Shown here: one piece after another, positions 23,072 through 31,381 of the stretch | How the letters are laid out: the number at the start of each line of letters is the position of its first letter | Numbering within the stretch: position 1 is the stretch's first letter | Assembly: GCA_035650495.1 (NCBI GenBank) | Contig: DASRHK010000021.1 | Coordinates: forward strand, 1-53,164 | Source of the DNA: DASRHK01 sp035650495 | GTDB taxonomy: Bacteria; Pseudomonadota; Gammaproteobacteria; Nevskiales; Nevskiaceae | Direction: 5' to 3' | DNA: 53,164 bases | Notes under the pieces: model-generated | Databases searched by the model: none | Told to the model about the DNA's origin: nothing | Seen by the model: the letters and a program-made list of their open reading frames with translations, nothing else | Position numbers and translations under genes: made by a program

Positions 23072-25828
23072 ATGATCGCATCCTTGAACGTGAACGACCT
23101 CGACCAGGTTCTCGCCGCCAGCCGCTTCGCCCGCCGCGTCGTCGAGCGCGAGCCTTCGCGCGTCGCCGAGCGCCGCGCCTCCGGCTGGCTGGCGCGCGCG
23201 TTCGCGCAGGGCGAGGTCGGCGAGCTGATCTCGGCCGCCGCTCGCGACTGTGTCGATCAGCCCGAGCTGATGCGCCGGCTACGCCGTTGTCGCGACGAGG
23301 TGATGCTGCGCATCGTGTGGCGCGACGTCGTCGCCAATGCGCCGCTCGACGAAGTGCTCGGCGCCCTGTCCGATCTCGCCGACGCGTGCTGTGCCGCTGC
23401 GCTGTCCTTCGCCGAAGCGCGCTTGCGTCAGCGTTTCGGCACGCCGCGTGACGATGAGGGAAATGAATCGCGGCCCGTCGTGCTCGGCATGGGCAAGCTC
23501 GGCGGGCGCGAGCTCAACTTCTCGTCCGACATCGACCTGATCTGGTGCTACACCGCGCCGGGCGCGACCGCTGGCGCGCGCTCGATCGCCAATGAAGAGT
23601 TCTTCGGCAAGCTCGCGCAGGACGTCGGGCGCATCCTGTCGGAAAAGACCGAGCACGGCTTCGTGTTCCGCGTCGACACGCTGCTGCGGCCGTTCGGCTC
23701 CGCCGGCGCGCTCGCGTGGCACTTCGATGCGATGGAAGCGTATTACCAGGAGCACGGCCGCGACTGGGAGCGCTACGCGATGATCAAGGCGCGGCCGATC
23801 GCGGGTGATCTCGCGGCGGGGCAAGCGTTGCTCGACGCGCTGCGGCCGTTCGTCTACCGGCGCTATCTCGACTTCAACGCGATCGGCGGCCTGCGCGAGC
23901 TGAAGCGGATGATCGCCGAGGAAGTCGCGCGCAAGAACCTGCACGACAACGTCAAGCTCGGCGCCGGCGGCATCCGCGAGCTCGAGTTCATCGTGCAGGC
24001 GTTCCAGCTCGTGCGCGGCGGGCAGGAGCCGGCGCTGCGCGACAACCGCCTGCGGCCGGTGCTGCGCTATCTCGGCGAGCAGAGGCACCTGCCGCCCGAG
24101 ACGGCGAAGCGCCTCGACGACTGCTACGTCCATCTGCGCCGCGTCGAGAACGCGATCCAGATGTACGAGGATCAGCAGACACACGCGCTGCCGGCGTCCG
24201 AAGAAGCGCGCAAGGCGTTGTGCGTCGCGCTCCGGGCCTCGGACTGGAGTCGCTTCGAGTCGACGCTCGACGAAGTGCGCGACTTCGTGCAGGCGGAATT
24301 CGATCGCGTGTTCCGCGCGCCGCAGACCGAGGCCGAGAGCGCGCTCGAGCGCGATGTCGCCGCCTTCTGGGCGGAAGCGCTCGACCGCGCCAGCGTGATC
24401 CAGTCGCTGCGCGCCAATGGCTTCGTGAGCGCGCCCGAAGTGATCGCCGACGTGATCGGCGATCTGCGCGAATCGCGCATGGTGCGCGCGCTGCCCGAAA
24501 GCGCGATGCGCAAGCTTTCGGCGCTGTTGCCGCTCTTGCTCTCGGAGGCGGCGAAAGACAAGCATCCGGAGATCGCCGCGCGCCGCGTTTTGGAAGTCGT
24601 GCAGGCGATTGCGGGACGATCGACGTATCTCACGCTGCTGCGCGAGAGCGCCGGTGCACGCGCGCAGCTGACGCGACTGTGCGCAGCGAGCCCGTGGATC
24701 ACCACGATGCTGGCGCGCTCGCCCGTGCTGCTCGACCAGCTGCTCGACGCGCGCACCTTGTATTCGCCGCCGCAACGCGACGAGATGCAGGCGGAGCTCG
24801 ACGCCTTGTTCGCGGAGATCAAGCCCGAGGACACCGAGGCCGGCATGGACGCGCTGAGACGCTATCGACAGGAGGCGATGCTGCGCATCGCAGCCTGCGA
24901 TCTCGCCGGCCAGCTCGAGCTGCGCAAGGTGTGCGATCACCTCACCTGGCTCGCGGAGACGATCCTCGAGCGCGCGCTACGATCGGCCTGGGAAGAGATG
25001 AAATCGCGTCACGGCGAGCCGCCGAACGCCGCGTTCGCGATCGCGGGCTACGGCAAGCTCGGCGGCATCGAGCTCGGCTACGGCTCCGACCTCGACGTCG
25101 TCTTCCTGTTCGACGGCGCTGCCGACGCCGAAACCAATGGCGCGCGACCGATCACCGCCGGCGAGTTCTACGGGCGGCTCGTCCAACGCATCGTCAACTG
25201 GCTCGCGACGCGCACCACGGCGGATCGCGCCTATGAAGTCGACATGGAGCTGCGGCCGAGCGGCCGCTCGGGATTGATGGTGTCGAGCCTCGCTGGATTC
25301 AGGCAGTACCAGCTCGGCGACGCCTGGACGTGGGAGCATCAGGCGCTCACGCGTGCGCGCGCGGTCGCCGGCCACGCGCAGTTGCGCAGGCGCTTCGAGG
25401 AGGCGCGGATCGAAGTGCTGACGCGTCCGCGTGACGCGGAGAAGCTGCGTCGCGACATCGTGGAGATGCGCTCGAAGATGCGCGCGCATCTGGACAAGGC
25501 GCCCCCGGGCCGATTCGATCTCAAGCAGGGCGAGGGCGGGATGATCGACCTCGAGTTCATCACGCAGTATCTGGTGCTCAAGCACGCGTCCGCCATCCCG
25601 GCGCTCGTCGAGTACAGCGACAACCGCCGCCAGCTCGAGGCGCTGGTGCGCGCGGGCATCATCCCGCCGGAGCAGGAGACCACCGTCGTCGGCATCTACG
25701 ACGCCTATCGCGCGTGGTTCCACGCCCGCGATTTGCAGCAGGCCGACGATCTGGCCGAAGATGCGTCGTTCCGCGCGGAGCGTTCCGCAATCCAGTCGCT
25801 ATGGCAAAAGCACCTGCTCGAAGCCTGA
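23072..25828 (+). CDS. glnE: Glutamine synthetase adenylyltransferase / adenylyl-removing enzyme
   Basis: 918 residues. Two nucleotidyltransferase domains are seen. The N-terminal (deadenylylating) one has LGMGKLGGRELNFSSDIDLI near residue 140; the C-terminal (adenylylating) one has AGYGKLGGIELGYGSDLDVV near 660. Both keep the Gly-x-Lys-Leu-Gly and Ser-Asp-x-Asp metal motifs. It switches glutamine synthetase off and on according to PII signals. The ATG at 23072 is 6 bases from the divergent SDR start and has no good ribosome site; GTG at 23090 is an alternative. It overlaps hldD by 28 bases. Confidence 0.95.
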   Translation: MIASLNVNDLDQVLAASRFARRVVEREPSRVAERRASGWLARAFAQGEVGELISAAARDCVDQPELMRRLRRCRDEVMLRIVWRDVVANAPLDEVLGALSDLADACCAAALSFAEARLRQRFGTPRDDEGNESRPVVLGMGKLGGRELNFSSDIDLIWCYTAPGATAGARSIANEEFFGKLAQDVGRILSEKTEHGFVFRVDTLLRPFGSAGALAWHFDAMEAYYQEHGRDWERYAMIKARPIAGDLAAGQALLDALRPFVYRRYLDFNAIGGLRELKRMIAEEVARKNLHDNVKLGAGGIRELEFIVQAFQLVRGGQEPALRDNRLRPVLRYLGEQRHLPPETAKRLDDCYVHLRRVENAIQMYEDQQTHALPASEEARKALCVALRASDWSRFESTLDEVRDFVQAEFDRVFRAPQTEAESALERDVAAFWAEALDRASVIQSLRANGFVSAPEVIADVIGDLRESRMVRALPESAMRKLSALLPLLLSEAAKDKHPEIAARRVLEVVQAIAGRSTYLTLLRESAGARAQLTRLCAASPWITTMLARSPVLLDQLLDARTLYSPPQRDEMQAELDALFAEIKPEDTEAGMDALRRYRQEAMLRIAACDLAGQLELRKVCDHLTWLAETILERALRSAWEEMKSRHGEPPNAAFAIAGYGKLGGIELGYGSDLDVVFLFDGAADAETNGARPITAGEFYGRLVQRIVNWLATRTTADRAYEVDMELRPSGRSGLMVSSLAGFRQYQLGDAWTWEHQALTRARAVAGHAQLRRRFEEARIEVLTRPRDAEKLRRDIVEMRSKMRAHLDKAPPGRFDLKQGEGGMIDLEFITQYLVLKHASAIPALVEYSDNRRQLEALVRAGIIPPEQETTVVGIYDAYRAWFHARDLQQADDLAEDASFRAERSAIQSLWQKHLLEA

Positions 25829-26787
25829 AGAAGAAACCTGCGCCGAAGGGCGTGGTCGTCGTCACCGGCGCCGCCGGCTTCGTCGGCTCCAACCTCGTGC
25901 ATGCGCTCAACCAACGCGGGGTCACCAACGTGCTCGCGGTCGACGATCTCACCGACGGCACCAAGTGCCGCAATCTCGCCGACCTCGAGATCGCCGATTA
26001 CATGGACAAGGACGAGTTCCTCGCCCGCGTCGTCGAGGACCAGCTGCCGAGGATCGCGGTGATCTTCCATCAGGGCGCGTGCTCGACGACGACCGAGTGG
26101 AACGGCAAGTTCATGATGGACGTGAACTACCGCTACTCGAAGACGCTGCTGCAATGGACGCAGCAGAACGCCGCGCCCTACATCTATGCGTCGAGCGCGT
26201 CGGTCTACGGCATGGGCCATCACGGCTTCAAGGAAGAGCGCGCCTGCGAGAAGCCGCTCAACATGTACGCGTACTCGAAGTTCCTGTTCGACCAGTACGT
26301 GCGCCGCCAGACGCTGGGCTCGCAGGTTGTCGGCTTGCGCTACTTCAACGTCTACGGGCCGCGCGAGCAGCACAAGGGCGGCATGGCGAGCACGGCGTAT
26401 CACTTCAACAATCAGCTGAAGCAGGACGGCGAGTGCCGCCTGTTCGAAGGCAGCGACGGCTACGGTCCCGGCGAGCAGCGGCGCGATTTCATCCACGTCG
26501 ACGACATCTGCGCGATCAATCTGTGGTTCTGGGATCACCCGCGCGCCTCCGGCATCTTCAACGCGGGCACCGGTCGCGCGCAGGCGTTCAACGACGTCGC
26601 CAACGCCGCGATCAAGTGGCACGGGCAGGGCCGGGTGCGCTACATCCCGTTCCCGGAGAACCTGAAGGGCCGCTATCAGTCCTTCACCGAGGCCAATCTC
26701 GCGCGCCTGCGTCAGGCGGGATTCGATCACGAGTTCCTGACGGTCGAGCAAGGCGTGAAGCGCTATCTCGATTGGTTAAATGCATAA
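25801..26787 (+). CDS. hldD: ADP-L-glycero-D-manno-heptose 6-epimerase
   Basis: 328 residues, extended SDR fold. The NADP site is VVVTGAAGFVGSNLVHAL. The family tag HQGACSTTTEWNG, the catalytic YAYSKFLFDQY and RYFNVYGPREQHKGGMAS identify HldD rather than other sugar epimerases. It makes the final ADP-heptose for the LPS inner core. A 14-residue basic N-terminal extension (AKAPARSLKKKPAPKG) precedes the fold. The start lies inside glnE, giving a 28-base overlap. The next genes, waaF and hldE, use or make the same precursor. Confidence 0.95.
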   Translation: MAKAPARSLKKKPAPKGVVVVTGAAGFVGSNLVHALNQRGVTNVLAVDDLTDGTKCRNLADLEIADYMDKDEFLARVVEDQLPRIAVIFHQGACSTTTEWNGKFMMDVNYRYSKTLLQWTQQNAAPYIYASSASVYGMGHHGFKEERACEKPLNMYAYSKFLFDQYVRRQTLGSQVVGLRYFNVYGPREQHKGGMASTAYHFNNQLKQDGECRLFEGSDGYGPGEQRRDFIHVDDICAINLWFWDHPRASGIFNAGTGRAQAFNDVANAAIKWHGQGRVRYIPFPENLKGRYQSFTEANLARLRQAGFDHEFLTVEQGVKRYLDWLNA

Positions 26788-26790
26788 ATC

Positions 26791-26872
26791 CGTCATTCCC
26801 GCGCAGGCGGGAATCCAGTTGTAGCCGTGCACGATTCGAAAAAACTGGATGCCCGTCTTCACGGGCATGACG
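26791..26872. repeat. REPIN-like composite repeat between hldD and waaF
   Basis: Unit 1 is CGTCATTCCCGCGCAGGCGG plus ten bases (26791-26820). Unit 2 is the inverted copy, read on the minus strand as CGTCATGCCCGTGAAGACGG plus ten bases (26843-26872). The 30-base units agree at 25 positions, and one change is compensatory (T-A against G-C in the stem). It starts 3 bases after the hldD stop and runs into the waaF reading frame. Confidence 0.85.
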
Positions 26873-27888
26873 AAAGAGCTGCAATCCTCGTCGTCGGACC
26901 CTCGTGGGTCGGCGACATGGTGATGGCGCAGTCCCTGTTCATCCGCCTGCGCGAGCGCGATCCCGGATGCGTCATCGACGTCGTCGCGCCCGGTTGGTCG
27001 CTGCCGATCCTGCAGCGCATGCCGCAAGTGCGGCGCGGCATCGAGCTCAAGGTCGCGCACGGCGAGTTCGGACTCGGCAAGCGCCGGGCGCTTGGTCGTG
27101 AATTGCGCGACGAGCGCTACACGCAGGCGATCGTGCTGCCGGGATCGTGGAAATCCGCGCTCGTGCCGTACTTCGCCGGCGTGCCCCGTCGCACGGCGTA
27201 TCGCGGCGAGATGCGCTACGGCCTCGTCAACGATGTCCGCAAGCTCGACAAGAACCTTTTGAAGACGACGGTGCAGCGCTTCGTCGCGCTCGCCGAGGAC
27301 GGCGATGTCATCGTCGCGCCGGAGGTTCCTTCGCCGCGGTTGCGTGTCGATCCCGATCGCGGTCGAGCGCGCGCCGCAGCGCTCGGTCTCGATTTGTCGC
27401 GTCCCGCGATTGGCCTGATGCCCGGCGCCGAATACGGACCGGCGAAACAGTGGCCGCCCGAATACTACGGAGCGCTCGCGAAGCAGCTCGCCGCCGACGG
27501 CACGCAGAGCTGGATCTTCGGATCGGCCAAGGAAGCCGCGCTCGGCGAGCGCATCCGCGAGGCGTCGGGCGGCGCGGCGATCAATCTTTGCGGCAAGACC
27601 GAGCTCGTCGATCTCGTCGACCTCTCCGCGCTCTGCGCGGCGGTCGTCACCAACGACTCCGGGCCGATGCACATTGCGGCGGCGTCGGGAACGTCGGTCG
27701 TCGCGATCTACGGCTCGTCGACGCCGGATCACACGCCGCCGCTCACCGATCGCAAGCACATCCATTATCTGCGCCTGTGGTGCAGCCCGTGCTTCGAGCG
27801 GACCTGCCCGCTCAAGCACTACAACTGCCTGCGACAGATCTCCGCGGCGACGGTGCGGGAAAGCCTGCGCGCGCTCGCGCAGCTATAA
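26827..27888 (+). CDS. waaF: ADP-heptose:LPS heptosyltransferase II
   Basis: 353 residues from a GTG. The GT-B glycosyltransferase family 9 signature starts at ILVVGPSWVGDMVMAQSLFI. The C-terminal ADP-heptose site has VTNDSGPMHIAAASGTSVVA and YGSSTPDHTPPL. It adds the second heptose to the LPS inner core at the cytoplasmic face of the inner membrane. Typical WaaF proteins begin at about KILVVGP, so the first 18 residues here are extra. They are encoded by the REPIN-like repeat. No in-frame ATG lies between the hldD stop and GDM, so GTG 26827 (no clear ribosome site) is the likely start. Confidence 0.9.
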   Translation: MHDSKKLDARLHGHDERAAILVVGPSWVGDMVMAQSLFIRLRERDPGCVIDVVAPGWSLPILQRMPQVRRGIELKVAHGEFGLGKRRALGRELRDERYTQAIVLPGSWKSALVPYFAGVPRRTAYRGEMRYGLVNDVRKLDKNLLKTTVQRFVALAEDGDVIVAPEVPSPRLRVDPDRGRARAAALGLDLSRPAIGLMPGAEYGPAKQWPPEYYGALAKQLAADGTQSWIFGSAKEAALGERIREASGGAAINLCGKTELVDLVDLSALCAAVVTNDSGPMHIAAASGTSVVAIYGSSTPDHTPPLTDRKHIHYLRLWCSPCFERTCPLKHYNCLRQISAATVRESLRALAQL

Positions 27889-27889
27889 T
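27884..27889 (+). promoter_or_regulatory. Possible -10 box (TATAAT) before ilvE
   Basis: A consensus TATAAT overlaps the waaF stop codon, 39 bases before the ilvE start. No good -35 is seen 16-18 bases upstream, so it is only a candidate. Confidence 0.35.
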
Positions 27890-27927
27890 TCGCGCCTGCA
27901 TTTTCCCCTCGACGCAAAAGGTAGACG

Positions 27928-28851
27928 ATGAGCTTCGCGGATCGTGATGGCTTCATCTGGTACGACGGCAAGCTGGTCCCGTGGCGCGAAGCCACGACGC
28001 ACGTCCTGACCTACACGCTGCACTACGGCGTCGGCTGCTTCGAAGGCGTCCGCGCCTACAAGACGCCGAAGGGCACCGCGATCTTCCGCCTCCACGATCA
28101 CACCAGGCGTCTGATCAACTCGACCAAGATCATCGGCATGAAGATGCCGTTCTCGCTCGAGCAGCTGAACGAAGCGCAGCTCGAAGTGCTGCGCGCGAAC
28201 AAGCTCGAGTCCGCCTATCTGCGGCCGATGGTGTTCTTCGGCGCCGAAGGCATGGGCCTGCGCGCCGAAGGCCTGAAGACGCACGTGATCGTCGCGGCCT
28301 GGACGTGGGGCTCATATCTGGGCGCCGAGAACATGGAGAAAGGCATCCGCGTGAAGACGAGCTCGTACTCGCGTCACTACGTCAACGCCGCGATGTGCCG
28401 CGCGAAGGCGAACGCGAACTATCTCAATTCGTCGATGGCGCTGAACGAAGTGCTCAAGGACGGCTACGACGAAGCGATCATGCTCGATCCGGAAGGCTAC
28501 GTCGCCGAAGGCAGCGCCGAGAACATCTTCCTCGTGCAGAACGGCGCGCTGCACACGCCGGACCTCACGTCCGCGCTCGACGGCATCACGCGTCGCACGG
28601 TCGTGCAGCTCGCGCAGGAGATGGGCATCAAGGTGATCGAGCGCCGCATCACGCGCGACGAGCTCTACGTGTCCGACGAGGCGTTCTTCACGGGCACCGC
28701 TGCGGAAGTCACGCCGATCCGCGAAGCCGACAATCGCCCGATCGGCATCGGCAGGCGCGGCCCGGTCACCGAGAAGCTGCAGACGGCCTATCTCAAGCTC
28801 GTGAAGGGCGAGAGCGTCGGCACCCACGGCGATTGGCTGTCGTACATCTGA
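27928..28851 (+). CDS. ilvE: Branched-chain amino acid aminotransferase
   Basis: 307 residues, class IV PLP aminotransferase. It begins RDGFIWYDGKLVPWREATTH and has LHYGVGCFEGVRAYKTPKGT. The PLP lysine is in CRAKANANYLNSSMA, then YVAEGSAENIFLVQNG and the GITRRTVVQLA cofactor-binding turn, and TGTAAEVTPIRE. It catalyses the last step of leucine, isoleucine and valine synthesis with glutamate. AAAGG lies a few bases before the ATG. It is placed between waaF and hldE although its pathway differs. Confidence 0.95.
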   Translation: MSFADRDGFIWYDGKLVPWREATTHVLTYTLHYGVGCFEGVRAYKTPKGTAIFRLHDHTRRLINSTKIIGMKMPFSLEQLNEAQLEVLRANKLESAYLRPMVFFGAEGMGLRAEGLKTHVIVAAWTWGSYLGAENMEKGIRVKTSSYSRHYVNAAMCRAKANANYLNSSMALNEVLKDGYDEAIMLDPEGYVAEGSAENIFLVQNGALHTPDLTSALDGITRRTVVQLAQEMGIKVIERRITRDELYVSDEAFFTGTAAEVTPIREADNRPIGIGRRGPVTEKLQTAYLKLVKGESVGTHGDWLSYI

Positions 28852-28858
28852 CGCACCC

Positions 28859-30292
28859 GTGATCAACGCGATCCCTGATTTCTCCGCGGCGAGCGTGCTC
28901 GTCGCGGGAGACGTCATGCTCGATCGCTACTGGGTCGGGCCGACGCAGCGCATCTCGCCGGAAGCGCCGGTGCCGGTGGTGCGCATCGAGAAGGACGAGA
29001 CGCGACCCGGCGGCGCCGCGAACGTCGCGCTCAACGCGGCGGCGCTCGGAACGAAGACGCATCTGCTCGGCGTCGTCGGCAAGGACGAAGCCGCGAGATT
29101 GCTGGCGTCGCACCTGAAGGCGAAGAAGATCGCGCTGCGCTTCGTGCAGTCCACCGATCACCCCACGATCACCAAGCTGCGCGTGCTGTCGCGCAACCAG
29201 CAGCTGATCCGTCTCGACTTCGAGCAGTCGCTCTCCGTCGTGGGCGCATTCGATCGCGACGCCTACGTCGAGCAGTTCAAGGCTGCGCTCGCCAGCGCCG
29301 AGGTCGCGATCCTCTCGGACTACGGCAAGGGCTCGCTGACGGACGCGGCGAAGCTGATCGCAGCGGCGCGCGAGGCCCAGCGCAAGGTGCTGATCGACCC
29401 GAAAGGCACCGACTGGAAGCCCTATCGCGGCGCCACGCTGCTCACGCCGAACATGTCGGAGTTCGAGGCCGTCGTCGGCAAGTGCAAGAGCGAGGCCGAG
29501 ATCGTCGAGAAGGGCGAGAGCCTGCGCCGCGAGCTCAAGCTCGACGCGCTGCTGATCACGCGCAGCGAGCACGGCATGACCCTGATCCAGCCCAAGCAGG
29601 CGCCGCTGCATCTGCCGACCGAGGCGCGCGAAGTGTTCGACGTCACCGGCGCCGGCGACACCGTGATCGCGACGTTCGCGTCGGCGCTCGCGGCCGGTCA
29701 GTCGATGGCGCATGCGGCGCGCTTGTCGAATCTCGCCGCCGGCATCGTGGTCGGCAAGCTTGGAACCGCAACGGCGTCGGTCGCCGAGCTGCAGCGCGCC
29801 GCGCGGCGCACCCACGAGGAAGATAGCGCAGTGCTGCCTGAAGACGAGCTGCTGGCGCACGTCGCCGAAGCCAAAGCGCGCGGCGAGACGATCGTCATGA
29901 CCAACGGCGTGTTCGACATCCTCCACGTCGGCCACGTGAAATACCTCGAGGCGGCAAAGAAGCTGGGCGACGTGCTGATCGTCGCGGTGAACGACGACGC
30001 CTCGGTGAAGAAGCTCGACAAGGGTCCCGAGCGCCCGCTCAACAAGCTCGCCGACCGCATGCGCCTGCTGGCCGCGCTGAAGTGCGTCGACTGGGTCGTG
30101 CCGTTCTCCGAAGACACGCCGCGCCGGCTCATCTCACGGGTGTTGCCGGACCTCCTCGTCAAGGGCGGCGATTACAAGCCCGAGCAGATCGCCGGCTACG
30201 AGGCGGTCACCAAGAACGGCGGACAAGTCGTCGTGCTCGATTTCCACAAGGGCTATTCGACGACGGCGTTGGTCGAGAAGGCAAAGCGCTAA
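28859..30292 (+). CDS. hldE: Bifunctional heptose-7-phosphate kinase / heptose-1-phosphate adenylyltransferase
   Basis: 477 residues from a GTG, 7 bases after ilvE. The N-terminal PfkB kinase domain has LVAGDVMLDRYWVG, the glycine stretch RPGGAANVALNAAALG, TPNMSEFEAVVG and the catalytic VTGAGDTVIATFAS. The C-terminal nucleotidyltransferase begins TNGVFDILHVGHVKYLEAA with the HxGH motif. It makes ADP-D-glycero-heptose, which HldD epimerises and WaaF transfers. So three of the ADP-heptose steps are encoded within about 4.5 kb. Confidence 0.96.
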   Translation: MINAIPDFSAASVLVAGDVMLDRYWVGPTQRISPEAPVPVVRIEKDETRPGGAANVALNAAALGTKTHLLGVVGKDEAARLLASHLKAKKIALRFVQSTDHPTITKLRVLSRNQQLIRLDFEQSLSVVGAFDRDAYVEQFKAALASAEVAILSDYGKGSLTDAAKLIAAAREAQRKVLIDPKGTDWKPYRGATLLTPNMSEFEAVVGKCKSEAEIVEKGESLRRELKLDALLITRSEHGMTLIQPKQAPLHLPTEAREVFDVTGAGDTVIATFASALAAGQSMAHAARLSNLAAGIVVGKLGTATASVAELQRAARRTHEEDSAVLPEDELLAHVAEAKARGETIVMTNGVFDILHVGHVKYLEAAKKLGDVLIVAVNDDASVKKLDKGPERPLNKLADRMRLLAALKCVDWVVPFSEDTPRRLISRVLPDLLVKGGDYKPEQIAGYEAVTKNGGQVVVLDFHKGYSTTALVEKAKR

Positions 30293-30318
30293 GACTTTCC
30301 AGCGCTCGGCGGGCCGGC

Positions 30319-30420
30319 CGATCGATCAAGTTCGCCGGGGGACGCCTGAAAAATCCTTCCCTGGAGCTCGTGCACGGCCGTCCCTGGCCGCGCACGCCCC
30401 CGGCAGAACTCGATCGATCG
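30319..30420 (-). repeat. Structured repeat, copy C (TwoAYGGAY-like)
   Basis: Outer inverted repeat CGATCGATCAAGTTC (30319-30333) / GAACTCGATCGATCG (30406-30420), one mismatch. Inner stem CCGGGGG/CCCCCGG (30335-30341 / 30397-30403). On the minus strand, hairpins with loops AGGGAC and AGGGAA are followed by TTTTTCAGGCGTCCC. The core is nearly identical to copy B while the outer stem sequence is different yet still paired. It lies between the convergent hldE and AhpD-like genes. Confidence 0.8.
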
Positions 30421-30433
30421 TCCGGCTGCTTGC

Positions 30434-30979
30434 CTACGCCGGAAACCTCGGCGCGCTCTTCTCGAGCTCCACGCGCGTCGCGCGCAGGAAATACGAGATC
30501 GACGTGTAATTGCCGGCCAGCATGATCAGCTCGATCAGCTGATCCTCGGCGAACACGCCGGCGAGCTCGGACCAGAGTGCATCGTCGACATCGCCGCGGT
30601 GATGCAGCGCGTCGCACAGGCGGATCGCGAGGGATTCCGAGCGGCTCCAGCAGTCGTCGTCAGCGCTGCCGCGCACGGTCGAGCGCAATTCCTCGGCGGT
30701 CAGCTGTGCCTTGGCGCCGTAGGCCGCCACGTGCACGCCCCATTCGTACTCGGCGCCGCACAGCGCGGTCGTGCGCAGGATCACCAGCTCGCGCAGGCGC
30801 AGGCTCACGCTGCCGCGATCGAGCAGCCCGCCGGCCATCAGCCGCGACAGCACGCGCGGGTTGCGCGCGACCGTGCGGAACAGCTTGAGCGGCGGCAGCC
30901 CGCGCATGACCTTGTCGAAGTCGGCCTGGACGGCCGGGTCGTAGGGCGGGTCGATCGGGGCGATGCGCGGAGCGGTCAT
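30434..30979 (-). CDS. Carboxymuconolactone decarboxylase (AhpD-like) family protein
   Basis: 181 residues, all helical. The family core is LRLRELVILRTTALCGAEYEWGVH: one cysteine, then YEW and a histidine, where AhpD proper has Cys-x2-Cys. The second AhpD cysteine is absent, so alkylhydroperoxidase activity through a disulphide is unlikely without another thiol. The end has LIELIMLAGNYTSISYFLRA. Function is uncertain, perhaps a lactone- or hydroperoxide-related enzyme. It is divergent from an HxlR regulator across a 45-bp palindrome, so it is probably that regulator's target. Confidence 0.82.
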   Translation of the reverse strand: MTAPRIAPIDPPYDPAVQADFDKVMRGLPPLKLFRTVARNPRVLSRLMAGGLLDRGSVSLRLRELVILRTTALCGAEYEWGVHVAAYGAKAQLTAEELRSTVRGSADDDCWSRSESLAIRLCDALHHRGDVDDALWSELAGVFAEDQLIELIMLAGNYTSISYFLRATRVELEKSAPRFPA

Positions 30980-30982
30980 GGC

Positions 30983-31027
30983 GTGCTACGATATTCGAAG
31001 CAAAGTCTGCTTCGGAAATCGTAGCAC
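30983..31027. promoter_or_regulatory. 45-bp nested palindromic operator
   Basis: GTGCTACGAT and ATCGTAGCAC form perfect 10-bp outer arms. CGAAGCA (30996-31002) and TGCTTCG (31008-31014) form perfect 7-bp inner arms, centred on the same base. It fills the 51-base gap between the AhpD-like gene and the HxlR gene, so a dimer or a pair of dimers of the regulator could control both. Confidence 0.75.
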
Positions 31028-31030
31028 AGC

Positions 31031-31354
31031 ATGGTTAGACCACGCAGCAAAGTCAGAGGTTCAACGACCGGGCGCCCGATCATGCGCCTGCTCGACCTGC
31101 TCGGACGCCGCTGGGTGATGCGGGTCATCTGGGAGCTGCGCGGCGATGCGCTCGGCTTCCGCGAGCTGCAGGCCGCGTGCGGCGGCATGTCGCCGTCGGT
31201 GCTGAACCAGCGCCTCGCGGAGCTCCAGGACGCGCTGATCGTCGAGGCACACAAGGACGGCCGCTATCAGCTCACGGCGCGCGGCAAGCAGCTGCTCAAG
31301 CTGTTCGGACCGCTCAATCGCTGGGCGGAGAGCTGGGGCAAAGCGCTTCGCTAG
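31031..31354 (+). CDS. HxlR-family winged-helix transcriptional regulator
   Basis: 107 residues. The HxlR core is seen as LLDLLGRRWVMRVIWELRGD, then GFRELQAACGGMSPSVLNQR as the recognition region (family consensus with Ser/Pro-x-Leu-x-x-Arg-Leu) and the wing KDGRYQLTARGKQL. Members often sense reactive carbonyl or redox compounds through a cysteine near the N-terminus; the only cysteine here is in AACGG. It is divergent from the AhpD-like gene and the palindrome lies between them. Confidence 0.88.
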   Translation: MVRPRSKVRGSTTGRPIMRLLDLLGRRWVMRVIWELRGDALGFRELQAACGGMSPSVLNQRLAELQDALIVEAHKDGRYQLTARGKQLLKLFGPLNRWAESWGKALR

Positions 31355-31381
31355 CTGCGTCGGCCTGAAGGCCGACCCACA

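Noticed and set aside
19696..26872. The two repeat copies as a CRISPR array or IS-element ends
   Set aside because: There are only two distant copies of an inverted-unit element, with no regular spacers, no cas genes and no transposase between them.
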